A DNA stretch of 64,000 bases from Theristus sp. LFF4_11 (taxonomy: Eukaryota > Nematoda > Chromadorea > Monhysterida > Xyalidae): assembly GCA_030248135.1 (NCBI GenBank), contig JASANC010000443.1, positions 167,480 to 231,479 of the forward strand, read 5' to 3'. This document shows positions 36,664 to 49,400 of this stretch, one piece after another. The notes beneath the pieces are model-generated. The model worked only from the letters and a program-made list of their open reading frames with translations, was not told the DNA's origin and searched no databases. Positions within the stretch are counted from its first letter, which is position 1, and each line of letters opens with the position of its first letter. Made by a program: the position numbers and the translations under genes.

Positions 36664-39600
36664 ATGGCGCAACGACGAAACAACGTTGCTGCCGTTGAAA
36701 AGCACGCTGCTTCGAAAGCATGCGATCTAACCATGAACGTCCATAAGTACAGGCCGAGTTTGACCGCCGCTGAACGTCGCCAGATGGACGTGTACGAACA
36801 ATTGCTCAGTGGGCTGTCGGAGTTGGACGACGATGGGTGTGTCCACCAGGTATCTGATACGTACAGTCTACTTAATCGAATGTGTCGCATCGAAATGACG
36901 TCATGTGCCTCTGAAACGCGCGCGCTTCTCGTGCACACGAACCGGACTTGTGATTTTCCCTGATCGCGTCACGTGGGTATTTTGTGAAACAAACTGAAAA
37001 TCTGGTGTCGAGCATGACACAGGAAACTCTTAAAATGCAAATAACGTCATTTTGGCCCGACACGTTTGAAGAAATCTAGAATATTGTTATTTGGTTTTGT
37101 TCTCTGGCATTAATCTCACTGGAATGCGGAGCTAGCAATTCGAATAAAAGGCACGTCGGTTGACCTACGTTCTCAATTAAAATTATTAGGAATAGTAAAC
37201 ACTACTTGCTCCAACTTTCACCCTGCCTGACCCGGTTAGTTATCGATGCCCTGCCTGACCAGTTTCAACACAAATGGAGGGAGAAACTGAAAATGCAATA
37301 CGAACCAGCCCCTAAAGAAATAGCGCAAAAAAATCATTGCAGAAAATTTTCAAAATCTTTCAAAAGCGAACCAAAACATTGCGCCCGGGTGCGTCAGTGG
37401 TTTTACACTTCCGCACAACTAAATTGCGCCGCAAATGTAGCCGGTTGAAAAATCGGTGACAAATTAGTACAATGTGAAGCAGCAAAAAATTATAAATTGC
37501 CGTCGTTTTCGGAGCGACACCAGTTTCTCAAACAACACCAAAACCTGTTGTCAAGACGGCGGTCGAAAAGTTTTGTTTCATAGCGTCTGAAAGCACGTAG
37601 CGATATGTCAAATTAGAGCAAAATGGAGTACAAACCAAGGAAGAGCTATGCTTTTTTATCGCCGCAGTAATCCGTTTTACCATAAAGATTTTGCTCGTAG
37701 TAATCGAAATACACGCATCGCAAAAACTTGCGCCGCATTTTTGCATTTCCTGCTAATTTTTCACACTTGGCATTCAAAAAGTCAACGCTTTTCACGCCTT
37801 TTACATATAGAATTTCACCAAAAGTATAAATCTCCTGAAACCATAAAAATGTCCTATACAATTGCTGCTTGTGAAGACGCGGAGAAAATGCAGAATGTGG
37901 TGCAGAACTCGACACTGGTGCTCGATGATTACACGTGCGATATTGAGGCAAAGGTATTTACGCTGTATAAAAGTTGCAATGCGCCCAAGGCGCTGCAAAC
38001 TGCAAAACGTGCTTACTTTGTAAGTGACTAGCCAATTGTCCGGTCACCACAATTCCTACCTGCACCAACTAAAAAAAACCTACTGAACAAAAAATCCAAC
38101 AATTCGCTCAACGACTTGCTGGGGAGTTTGTTGAGTGCACTAAGAATAGCTGCCACAACATTTGTTAAGTCATCAGTGGCAGCTCAACAAGACGAGCATT
38201 TTGCACGATTTCGTCAAGTTACCTGTGCTCAACAAATTGCTCCACTAATTTGTCGAGTAACCGCACGCACAGTGACCCACCTCTACTGCAGGTGTACAGC
38301 GTCGTGCTGCAGGCGGTGGACAGCGAGAAGATGGTGCGTCTGTTGGCGGAGTCGTTGCACCAGCGCTGGCTGTCCGACAACGGCTTCGCGCCGATCGCCG
38401 CCCGTCTCGCGTACAAACTGTGCGATTTGCACGCCTCCGATGGCGACTACCAGTTCGGCAGCATCGTGTTCGCCATGTTCATGAACGACTATAGAGATCG
38501 CAAGAAGCTACGCGACGCGAATCCGGTCATTCTCTGCAATAGTACACAGTTCGGATTCGAGTTTTACAACAACTTTCGACACAAGGGCGCGTTTTACGAG
38601 AATCTGATCGATCCGCTGCTCGACATGCTCGACATGATGCTGAGCGTCGGCTGCACCGAGTACGAAATAGAGTGCGCCTCGCATCTGCTGCAGGTCTACG
38701 GGGCGCATCTGCAGACGAGACGGTCGCATAATTTTTGTGCTTCTTCATTGGCATTTTTTATTTTTGTAGAAGGCTTCATTCGAAAAAGTTTGTCACCTCC
38801 AATGAGATGCAAACAATCATACCCGTGCGACGGTATAGTGGTGCACGCTCTATCACACGATCGCACGGGTGATTCGAACCCCCGTAACGTATGACAATTT
38901 TCCGGAATCTAAATCAATTTCGATTGCAACGCGCCGATTGGTCTTTTGAAAACACACAACTGACTAATCAGCAACCACCTATTTTTGCAGGTACAAACGC
39001 GTACAAGGCATCTGCGTCAACGTGCGCCGTATCCTTGTCACTGTTGACTCACTAACCGCAAAGATTCGCTATCGATTGCTAGAAATTGTGGAACTTTCGC
39101 AAACCAGATGGGACGTGGACACGCTGCCGTCCGAAGTCACCAAACTCTATGAGCACATGCGCGACCGGTTCAGCGACCATTATCTCAGGTAAAACTCGGG
39201 ATCACAGGATTTTGTTGCTTTCAAACTGCGGTCCTGTAAATCATGGGTAATCTGCTCAGCTCTCTCATATCAGTTGATCGCCCGATTTTGAACTGGGGTC
39301 ACTGATTGGTTGAACCAGCGCAATGCAGCCAATCAGCCTGTCAGGCTACAAAAGCGCACACGCATCGCATGTTTTACAGTTAGACTGCAGCGATTCTAGG
39401 TTTCTTGACGTTTTCCACGAGTAAAATACCGTATTACCTCTATTAAACCCCCCAAAATTAACCCCCCAACAAATAAACCCCCACCCCCTCGACAAGTTTT
39501 CAAATAATCCCCCCAAAATAAACCCCCATGGGGGTTTATTAGAAACCTGTTTGAAACACATACCTAGCGAATTCAGTGGCTGAATGCAGTGACATTGGTG

Positions 39601-40039
39601 AAATTGTGCTACCAAAGGCCCCAAAGGGATGAGTTAGTGGTAATTTCATTACAAAAGGCTGTTACAAAAGGAAATCTCTGTGAAAAGTAGAAGTTTCTGC
39701 GACTTTTTTGCCTGCCATGCAAGGTATTTTTGCCATTTTTCAACAAACCCCCACCCCTAGAATTTGTTTGTAAATAAACCCCCACCCCCAGAAGTCGCTG
39801 AAGAAATAAACCCAACCCCATGGGGGTTTATTAGAGGTAATACGGTAATGAAAACTTTTTTGTCCTCCAAATGCAGTATCGCGAGCGCTGCATCAGCGAC
39901 GTCGATGCTCGCTGTGAACGACGCCACCAACAACAATGAGCACCTCAAGTCGCCCGAGGACATATCATTCCGATCGACCAGCTTCTGCTGGGACCCGGCC
40001 GAGTCCGGCTCCGATAAGAGCTCGAGAGCGTCGAAATGA
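36664..40039 (+). CDS. MIF4G-domain protein (MIF4GD/PAIP1/CTIF-like)
   Basis: Exons 36664-36849, about 37885-37953, 38292-38722, 38991-39188 and 39877-40039 join in phase to about 348 residues. An in-frame ATG at 36649 would add five residues. Exons 3 and 4 form a compact all-helical MIF4G/HEAT domain: helices with RLLAESLHQRW and ARLAYKLCDL, an FGSIVF..RKKLRDANP block, then VNVRRILVTVDSL and the closing RWDVDTLPSEVTKLYEHM, which resembles the end of MIF4GD/PAIP1/CTIF domains. Such proteins adapt mRNA ends (stem-loop, poly(A) or cap-binding complex) to eIF4G and eIF3. The N-terminus is basic and short; the C-terminal ~50 residues are Ser-rich and unmatched. The exact subfamily is uncertain, and exon 2's acceptor is one of several in-phase choices. 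The third intron carries a tRNA-like fragment, the fourth a MITE. Confidence 0.72.
36877..37068. mobile_element. MITE with TGACGTCA-bearing termini, copy 2
   Basis: Ends TGTGTCGCATCGAAATGACGTCATGTGCC at left (first 20 bases from 36881) and AATAACGTCATTTTGG..GACACGTTT at right, matching the copies at 391-528 and 60704-60911. It begins only 27 bp inside the first intron of the MIF4G gene. Confidence 0.6.
38820..38890 (+). repeat. tRNA-like fragment in MIF4G-gene intron
   Basis: GACGGTATAGTGGTGCACG resembles an A box and GGTGATTCGAACCCC a B box at the right spacing, with ACGGG/CCCGT able to form a T stem. The acceptor and anticodon arms do not fold properly, so this is a tRNA-derived repeat or pseudogene rather than a working tRNA. 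Confidence 0.4.
39228..39365 (+). repeat. ~125-bp CCAATCAGC-rich dispersed repeat, copy in MIF4G-gene intron
   Basis: CTGTAAATCATGGGTAATCTG, TTTTGAACTGGGGTCACTGA and CAATGCAGCCAATCAGCCTG occur in the same order as in the other copies. It lies immediately after exon 4 of the MIF4G gene. Confidence 0.6.
39427..39847. mobile_element. MITE with TACCGTATTACC termini
   Basis: Terminal inverted repeats of about 25 bp: TACCGTATTACCTCTATTAA at left, and the reverse complement of the right end reads TACCGTATTACCTCTAATAA. Both run on into AAACCCCC. Inside are several AATAAACCCCCAC repeats and a perfect palindrome AATAAACCCCC-AT-GGGGGTTTATT at 39518-39541. It is about 420 bp, non-coding, and lies in the last intron of the MIF4G gene. 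Confidence 0.7.
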
Positions 40040-40417
40040 GATCAACTTGTCGTTTTTACGTTTTCTCTTATTTCCCGGTGATTTTCCATTTTATCTGTTT
40101 TGGCGCGATAAAAATGTTCTATTCAAATTTAGACGGTATGGAAATGCACAGAGACAACTGAAAAAAATCAAAACAATTACAACTTCAACATTATCAATCC
40201 CAATTTTCAAAGCACAAAATCGGATAACAGATATATCCGGAACCGGAATCGTAATCCAACCTGCATAAAAAATCTGAATGCCGAAAAACACAAACAATCG
40301 TTACTGAATGAAAACAGAACAAGAAAATTCAACCGAAACAAAAAAAACACCCCAGTAAATCTCAACAATCTAAAAAAAGCTACCGACCAATCAACCTACT
40401 GCTCTTGCTCAACGTAA
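40040..40417. other. Convergent 3' spacer
   Basis: AT-rich 378-bp region between the MIF4G gene (+) and zinc-finger gene E (-). It holds both 3' UTRs. Nothing else is visible. Confidence 0.5.
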
Positions 40418-43400
40418 TCACTCAGTTTCCTCTTCCTCCATAACGCAAGGTTCCACCAAAACACAGCAACTTCCAATCAAGCCCTGCTCCTCGCCGAACC
40501 ACCCTGCATCACTATCGATGAGAGTGAGACTGTGCTCAATCTGGTCAGGAACTTCCGCTTCGGTTTTCAACAGGACACTGCCAGCAGAATCGTTCGAATC
40601 GTCCGATGCCACTGGCTCGAAATCCGGGTCGTCCTGTACAAAACAGCTCCGATTGATAAAAAAAACTTATGCAGAAAAAGTGGAAAAATATGAAAGTTGA
40701 CCCAAGCTCGCCTGCACTTACCTGATGTGCAATTTATCAATTTTTTCACCTCTGCATAAGGTGAGAGACTGGCAAAAGCTCCAAAAAATTCAAAAAGTCT
40801 CATTGCAACCTTGACAGTGGTTCGCGGGCGGTTCGTATACCAAGCCGGGTCCTCATGCACAGCCAGCATCCGCTCGTCATCACCATCGTCCCACTGATAT
40901 CGAGTCCATTTTGCCCTCGCAGCAGACGCCCGTCTCGGTCGCTTACAGGGTGGTTGTCCGACCATCGAGGCTCGTTCTGGTGGTGGCATCCAGTCACAAT
41001 CATCAATTTGACGCCTTTTCCTTCGAACTCTATTCCGATTCGATTTCCCATTCGCTGACGCCGACGAGTCGCTCGGGTCATCTTCACATAATTGCAATTA
41101 CAATAGTTGAGCGCGTTCTAATTTGGAAAGATATGCAGGCATCATCAGAAAAAAACGTTTTTGAAACCTCGACTGGGATTCGAAGTCGGTCTCTATATGC
41201 CAGAGACCAGCGCTTTGCTTTGTAAGATTCATGCGGTATTGCTAGGATGATGCCTGCATGGCTGCATCTCCGTCCAAAATCACACTCCGTAGTCCGTGAA
41301 GCACAGCAAACAGCAACAACAATCCAAACATCCTCTTCACCGTCATCATCCTCCGATTCATCGCGTCCGTTGCGCATTGACCGCCGTGTCCGCGCGGTGC
41401 TGCCCGCCCGCCCACCGCGGTGCTCCTCGTCAACATGCGCGCGCAGTTCCCCTGGCGACGTGAAGCCACGTTTGCAGGGCGCACACTTGAACGGTCGATG
41501 GCAGTGTGCGTGCGCGTGCGCCAAGTGCTGCTCCAATTGCGCAACGTCCGCGAACGGCCACTCGCAGATGCCGCAGACGAAGCGCGACTTCTCCTGTTCC
41601 TCCCGCTGTTGACGCCGATGCGCCTGCACTTTGTGACTGCGTAGGCTGCGCTTGTTGTGGCCGATGTACGGACACAGGTGGCACGGGAACTGCTGCACGA
41701 GCGACGCGTTGTCGCCGGCAGCCGCCTGCGCGATGCAAACGGGAATCGTTGGAAGTTTCGTCGGTTAAATGTTGCACAAAAGTTTCGGATGCCCACAGGG
41801 GCAAAGGCAAGCCAAAGCCATTGAACGATGAGTATAGTCGAGCCCACTGACAGTGTCACGATGCTTAGTTTCCGTTAACCTGTTCCCGCGTGAAAAGTAG
41901 GCCATGTTATTCGACCGACACTCAGTTCCCACACTGTTTTAAGGCCCATTCATGCAAGCGCGCGCTGAAGCGCGCTGACGCGCGCTGACCAGCTTCATCA
42001 TGAATGAAGAAATGAAGCTGCGTCAGCCGCTGCGGCTTTTTAGTTTTTTTGCCCATTCACGAACGCGCGCGCTGAAGCGCGCTGAAGCGCGCTGACGCGC
42101 TTCATCATGAATGATGAAGCGGCCTGAAGTGAAGCTGCGTCAGCCGCTGCGGCTTTTTAGGTTTTTTGTCCATTCACGAACGCGCGCGCTGAAGCGCGCT
42201 GAAGCGCGCTGACCAGCTTCATCATGAATGAAGAAATGAAGCTGCGTCAGCCGCTGCGGCTTTTGATGTCCGGACCCCAAATGCCGCAGCGGCTTGTCTG
42301 AAAAATGAAACGTATTTGCATAATTTCTGCGCTTTCAATTGTGATAGATGCAGACCAAAAAGGGAATGAATTTAATTGTGGTAAAATTAAATTAATTGAG
42401 GAATACAGTAAGTTTTATTGTGCTGCGTTTGTGAAAGAAACCAACAGATAAAAACGATAAAAACAACTGGGCTCAGACGGGTTTCGAACTTTGGCCTCTG
42501 TGCTGACAGGCACAACATGTTACCACTGCACTATAGTAGTTGACAGGTGGGAACCTCTCTAGGTGTTTGTTCATTAAATGTCATTCAGTTTTATCGTTTT
42601 GTGCTGTTGTCTGTGTTGTCTCCGTACGTGCTGTTTAGTACACACTATATACCGCTTCGATTCGTTGTTTTCGCCGTTTCAGTGAATGTTTTGATCTTTT
42701 GATTTGTGCAACATTCACTAATCATGTGCTGCCGTTGAGGAAACTTTTTTTGCAATGAAGCAAAGCTAGCAAAGCTTGTTCTTGCGGGCTGCACACCGGT
42801 TTTAAGGGCTGCGCAAATCAGTACCCCACACCGTCGCACGGGTACAGTTCACATAAATTTCACATAAATTTCTTGCACTACTTTTATGCTTTGTTGAGTA
42901 TTCGTATTCTCACTGTCACACTTATTTTGAGACTAATTACGCTATACAATACTGTTCAGAATCTGTCAGAAAAGTACTAAATGATTTAACAAAAAAGTCT
43001 TGCAACATTTGTGAAAGATTGTCACTGACAGCAACAATCAGCGATTTTGCACACACAAATTTGATGTCCGGACATCAAATGCCGCAGCGGCTGACGCAGC
43101 TTCATTTCATCATTCATGATAGCGCACTTCAGCGCGCGTCAGCGCTAGAGATGTCAAGAAAAAAAAAATTTTCTATTTTTTTTCTTTTTTAAAAAAAAAA
43201 ATTTTTTTTTTAAAATTTTTTTTTTAAAAATGAAAGTTGTTCAGAATTTTTCAGGGAGTCCGAATATCACCATCTGAGGAGCCACCGACTTACCATATGA
43301 CCCCCACTCATATGGGAGGAGGGTGACACGTCTCGTGTTTTGCCTCTCAATTCACCTCAAATAACATGGAAACAAGTTCCACAACAAACCGGTGTGATCA

Positions 43401-46400
43401 CGCTGACGACACGAGGCGAAACAGCAACGAGCAACCAACGAAGTTACGCTTGCAGTGGCAGACAGTGCAATTTCCACCTTTCGAGATCCTGAAAAACGAT
43501 GCGTAAATGTGAGTTCTCTGCTTCTATCTCACCTTAGCGACATCGGAATTTGTTGAACTAGCCTTAGCGACGCTCAAGTACTTCAATGCGCGAGTCGATC
43601 ATCACTCACCAAGGCTGAAAACAGTCGATAAATCAATCCAGAATACCACCTGCAGCGTTGAAGACTAAGTGACAAGGTAAAGTCAAAGAAAATTTTTGTT
43701 GAACTTTCGAAAAATTATGCCAAAAACGGCATTTTCAGGGCACATTAAAGAAAAAATTTTAAAAATTTTTAATAAAAAAAATAAAAAAAAATGCTCATTT
43801 TTTTTTTACTTTTTTTAAAAAAAAAAAAATTAAAAAAAAAAATTTTTTTTTGACCCTTACATCTCTAGTCAGCGCGCTTCAGCGCGCGCGTTCGTGAATG
43901 GGCAAAAAACCTAAAAAGCCGCAGCGGCTGACGCAGCTTCATTTCTTCATTCACGATGAAGCTGGTCAGCGCGCTTCAGCGCGCTTCAGCGCGCGCGTCC
44001 GTGAATGCGCATGTGCTCCAAAACTGAAGCGCGCTGACGCACGCTGAAGCGCGCTGTTTTTTTGCTTCGTGAATGTGTAGCAAAGTGAAGCGCGTCAGCG
44101 CGCTTCAGCGCGCTTCAACCTCCATGAATGGCGCTTTAACTAGCAGATGACAAGACCTTAATCAAATCAATGCGCCCACAAAACTCACCTTAAACGCCAT
44201 GAACTCGCGTTGCTTCTTCTTCATGTCATTCCACACGAGACCAGGATGCGCGTACATGTGCGCCCGGAGTTGTATTGTGTCCGCAAACTGTTGGCCGCAT
44301 TTGTTGCACGCGAACGGTGTTGCATGCTGCGTGTCAGGGTGCTTCGACCGCTTGTGCCCGCTGAGCACACTGCACAGGGTGGTGCGATACGGACAGAGTG
44401 CACACCGGAATGGGTAGGACGCCTGGATGTCGCTGCGGTGACGCTTGCCTCGGTGGTATGACAGACTCACCTGCGAGGGTGGCGTCAGGTTGGATATTAT
44501 TTTTTTGGTTCTCCAACCCAAACCGTTTGTAGCAAGAAAATTGATGCTTGATGCGGCAACCAAAAATTGACACTATGTGATCTTGTCCTCATGTCAGCGA
44601 CAAGGGTTTCACTTCCGCTATTCAGAATTTATCATGTCGTCAACTACAAAACTGATTTCCTGTCCGTGCGTGCATTGAGTCGCAGCACTAGAAAAAAGAT
44701 GCTGACCTTCTTAATGCAAACGTAATCACACAGGTCGCACGTGTACGCGCCGTCCCCGTCCAAGTGCACCACCCTGACGTGCTGAACCATCTGCTGGCTC
44801 TCGGTAAACTTCAGCTCCGGACACTTCGGGCACGCCCACGACGGGCCGGTCGCGTTCGGATGGACGGTTTTCAGGTGATTCGTCAGGCTCAGCAATTTTT
44901 CGAACGGAAAACCGCAGTGGCCGCACGCAAACCGCCGGTCGATTGCCAGTTTGTCCATATGCGCCTCTTTTAGGTGCGTTTTCATGGCACGACTGTTGCG
45001 ACCAATGAACGGACAGTATGAGCACGTCACGGACTCCTCTAGCTTGGTGACTGACGACGTTGCGTTCGTGCTATCCTCTTTTGGGGCGGCATTGTCCGGG
45101 TTGCTGTTGTCAGCGCTATTTTCCGCTGATTGCGTCACGGTCTGACTCTGGAGTAGAGGAGAAAAACGGGTTGAAAAACAAAAAAAAACGTTTTTCTCAG
45201 AAAAGTTTTTTTCGCTACCTTTATTTTAGCCGAAGCGACAATTCCAAAAAACAGAAAAAAGAGATTACGAAACGGACAGAACTGAAACGATACTCCATGC
45301 GGAACGCACCGCATTCGCTGCCTCCCTCTCTGCCTTCAGCATTTTCACGTCCGCTCGCGCGTCTGCCAAACCCGGATGCGCATAGGTGTGTCCCACCAAC
45401 TGGACCATTTTCGCAAAGCGTTCGCCACACTGGCCACAGGCAAACCGCTGTTCCGGCAGCGTTTCGTTCTTGTGTCGAACAATGAAATGAGCCCGCAACG
45501 TGACCGTACGGTTGAACTTGCGCGAACACAACGCGCACGCGAACGGGTACCCCGCGGTGACCTCGTCGCGGTGACATTTGTGTCTGGAATATTCGGTTGC
45601 ACTTTTATTGGACACAATCGAGGCGCACCGAGAGGAAAACATTCAGAATGGACAAAACTCAGAACAAAGATGAGTTCCACTTTTGCTCAGAAGACGTTCG
45701 AAAACTGTGGCCAGTTTCATGAACGTGAGTTGAAAAATGAGGAGTTTTCCTGGATATCCCAACAATTAGATTTTCACAAATTTTGGATAAATAATAGACA
45801 GGTTTCTAGACACAGCTCAATAAAAATTTGGCAAAAATAGCAATCCGATGTGAAGCCTCGATAAAAAATGAATTTTGGATTCAACTATTCAACCGAATTT
45901 GCCAAGGTCAAATTTTCGGAACAGCCCAGAGTAAACTCGCTGCTCACTTTTCAGACACACTGCTCAACTTTATAAACTTCTTATGAAGCGCGTACCTGTG
46001 CAAGGACAGACACGTTGCTTTGGTGGCCACAAAGTCACACCGCGTGCAGACGTGCTTTGGAATTTCGGTTTCTGCTCGATCGTTCGCATCCGCATGAGCA
46101 GAGGCGACGTGAATTCGCAACGTTCTCAACTCCGTGAACGTCGCAACACACTTGGCGCATTTGTACGGTACTTCACCATCCGGGTGCCGTTTGATGACGT
46201 GTTTGTTGAGCTCGACAATTTTCACGAATTTACTCTGACACACGGCACACTGGTACTGCTGATTCACCGGGTACAACTCGGCGTGCGCCTGTCGCTGGTG
46301 TACCCGTAGTGAGCTGTTGTTATGCCCGATGTACGGACAGTGCGTGCACGGCAACGCGTCCGTGCGGCTCAATTGGCCGGTCGCCTGCGAAGCAAAGCGA

Positions 46401-49400
46401 CTAGTTTAAGAATATTAGCTGCCCTTCCATTTTCCACTTTCGGCTTCCAGAAACGCGAAGACGAGGTGCCGAGCTTATGAGTTACTGTGGGTGTATCACG
46501 GAGTCGTCATGAGAAAATGACTGTGACAGCGCTCAGCCGCTGAGCTTGTATGGCAAGATGTGAAATTCACTGGCAACACCAATGATTGCATCTGGTGATT
46601 GGTTAACGTTGTGCTGGTTTGACCAACCAGCGCACACCTACCTGCTCAGTCAAACATTTGCAAAACTGCACTAAAAACATCCGTCAACGAACCAATGTCA
46701 TGAGAAACTTCTGCTGTGCTGGGTGCGCATCTTTGATCGGATTCAATCCGGGATGCTCGAACGAATGCGCCGCCATTTCTTTCGTCTGCGAGCGAGCGAA
46801 CTCTCTTGGGCATTGCGCACAGGCGAACGGAGTTGCGTGGGCGCTGTCACGGTGATGTTTGGCGACGTGCACGCGAACGGACATCAGACGGTCAAAACGG
46901 CACCTGCAGAGGAGATTAGATGAACGACAAAAAACGATGTTATGCCTTTTTAGCTGACGCTTTGAATAGCTGCACCATCATTGTTGTTGCCGCTGGGAGG
47001 TTTAGGCGATGTTTTTAGTCAGGGCAAACCCAGAAACGCCGTAGAGTAGGGCGCCCATCGAGTTTTCTGTCATTAAGTGCTTATACACCCCTCAGCGGGG
47101 GCTCGATCACCTGATACCCGAACTCACAGACAAGAGTCTAACGCGCTACCACCAGACCACGAGGGTGACAATAATCGATTGCGGCTTTTCAGTTGGTTTT
47201 CAAACATTCAGCGTTTTCGAAAAACGTTCATTTCTGTCTGAGTTGAACGCGTCTCCGCACCTGCATATCGCACAAGCGTATGCGTGCCTCTTGGTCGCTT
47301 GCTCGTAGTGCTGTCTGTGTTTATGGTGACCCAGGTGCACCTTGTTGTCCGCCACAAACTCGCAGAAGTCGCAACTGGAAAATCATTTGAAAAAAAAACT
47401 GGCACGGTCAACAGAAGAGATGTTTTTAAATTTTCTAAAAATCACAATAAACATCCAATTTTGCTGGGTGAAACCAGCCAAAGGGAATGCAGCAAAAGTT
47501 CCTGTCTTAAGACACCAGCCTCACCTGAAGCGCCTGCCGTCTTCAAATGTTTTGTGCGTGCCAGAATGGTGTGCCTCGAGTGGCTCTCTATCGTTGAACG
47601 TCGCTGTGCACTGGGCACACTTGTACAACGTGTGCGCGTTCGGATGCTTCGTTTGCACGTGCTGACGCAGCTTGTACATCAGCAGGTATGGTGCGTGACA
47701 CGTCGCGCACGCGTACGGGTAGTCCTTCACCACGATGTCAGCGTGCGTCTGCGATCGATACTTGAACTTATTTGAAGGGATTTCATAAGCCTGAGTGATA
47801 CTACTTGTGGTTATGTGTGATCCAATGCTGCTAATCTAGGCATGAAACGAACGCCCACCCCCACCTGACGCATATGCGCTTTAATGCTGTTTTTGTTGTG
47901 ACCAATAAACGGACAATACTGGCACTGGTGCTCCTCAATTGCACTGCTTTCGTCTTGGTTCGATGTCTCATCTGCATTGATGCGGTTTTCCGCCGTTTCA
48001 CCGTTAATAGCCAATTGTCTTTCCTGAAAAACGATCTTATTTCGACGAGAAATGTGAGTGTAGCCCGTTCAACGATTAGTGACTACGGAATAGACACGGT
48101 ACTCAATGACCGAAATTGCCCCATTTCGCTTTAGACTTTTGTCTGTGCGCTGTGGGGGGGGGGGAAATCGAGTCCTGCCAAGTAACATTACATACGCTTG
48201 AAGTCAGAGAAATTAGCGTTTCACAGTTCCACGCGTTCCTGGGTTCAACCCTCGCTGAAAACATCGCCCACATTCACATTCATTCGTTCAAAATAGCAAC
48301 CACACCCCCAATTAGCACGCCACTCACTCTCCACTGCAGCATCCGCTGTTGACCCCGCTTGAATCCCCTGATCGCGTCCAGTCCACGATGCGTGAAACTG
48401 TGCGCCGTCAACGCGGTCGTCTCCGCGAATCGCTGATCGCACCGCGTGCACGCGTACACCGCCGAATGCTCGGTGCGTCCGTGGCGCGCGACGTGCGTCC
48501 TCAGCGAGCTCACGTGTCTGTAGCGCCGGCCGCACACAGCGCAGGCCATTGCGTACTTCGCCGTCGCAGCGGCACGATGCCTGCGCACCCGGTGCAACGA
48601 CAGACCATGCGCGTTGCGTGCGATCCAGCCGCAGATGCTGCACTGATGCTGGCGCGTCTGGTGTAGATGCCGCTCGTGTGTTGTGCGCTGGTGTTGCCAG
48701 AGCGTGGTCTGGTCACGGCTGACGTGCGCGCACTGGTAGCACTCAAACGCGACACCGCACGACTGCTGATCGTTGGCGGCACGGTCGTCTCGTGGCAGCT
48801 TGTATTTTTGAGCGCTCCTGCTGGTGGTGGCCTTGCGTTTGCTCGTGGACTTCGTTGACTTGTCGGATGTGCTTTTGCTGGTTGCCTTGTCTGACTTGAT
48901 TTTGATTCTCATTGCGCCGCTTCGCATCGATGGCGTTTTTGGAATCTGAGAAGTTGAGTATAGAGAGAAATCAAGGTTACCAACTCACATTACCAAATAA
49001 TTTGATGAGTAAGTCTGTGAACACATCAACCTAGTGGACTGGGCGTAATTGTAAACCAGAAAGTTTTCGCAGTTATAATTTGTGGTCACAAGGAAACAAA
49101 TGAAACCACTGACCAACTCTGTGACGAGCTCATGAAACGAATCGAAGTCATCCGAATCTGACTGCGGCGATGCTGGCAGTGTCTTGTTGGGGCTCGCATT
49201 TTTGCCAGCCAATCGAGTCGGGCTGTCCAATTGCACTGGCGCATTCACAATTGTCGTCGTTTCTTGTAAATTCAATTCCAAGTCGCCCATGAGAACGCCC
49301 GGCGAACTCAAAGCATGTCCATCATCTTTATTGTATCCGTTTGACACAATTGATGTCGCCTGGTCCACATTTTCACTGGAACGACCGTTAGGGTTGAGTA

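Larger units (their letters stand above)
41943..44135. mobile_element. GC-rich foldback element, TTAA-flanked, with nested hAT insertion
   Basis: TTAA at 41939-41942 and 44136-44139 flank inverted ends that both contain CCATTCATG followed by runs of GCGCGCTGAAGCGCGCTGA. The left arm has three ~110-bp tandem repeats (AGCTTCATCATGAATGAAG, GAAGCTGCGTCAGCCGCTGC); the right arm has the same in reverse complement near 43080-43145 and 43870-44110. Arms extend to TGATGTCCGGAC at 42266 and 43063. The middle (42290-43060) carries a tRNA-like fragment. A hAT element (43146-43867) has split the right arm. TTAA flanks suggest a piggyBac-like target, but no transposase is present. Confidence 0.7.

Noticed and set aside
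42469..42541. Functional tRNA gene
   Set aside because: Good A and B boxes, but no acceptor stem pairing and a six-base anticodon loop; inside a transposon. Kept as a pseudogene-like repeat.
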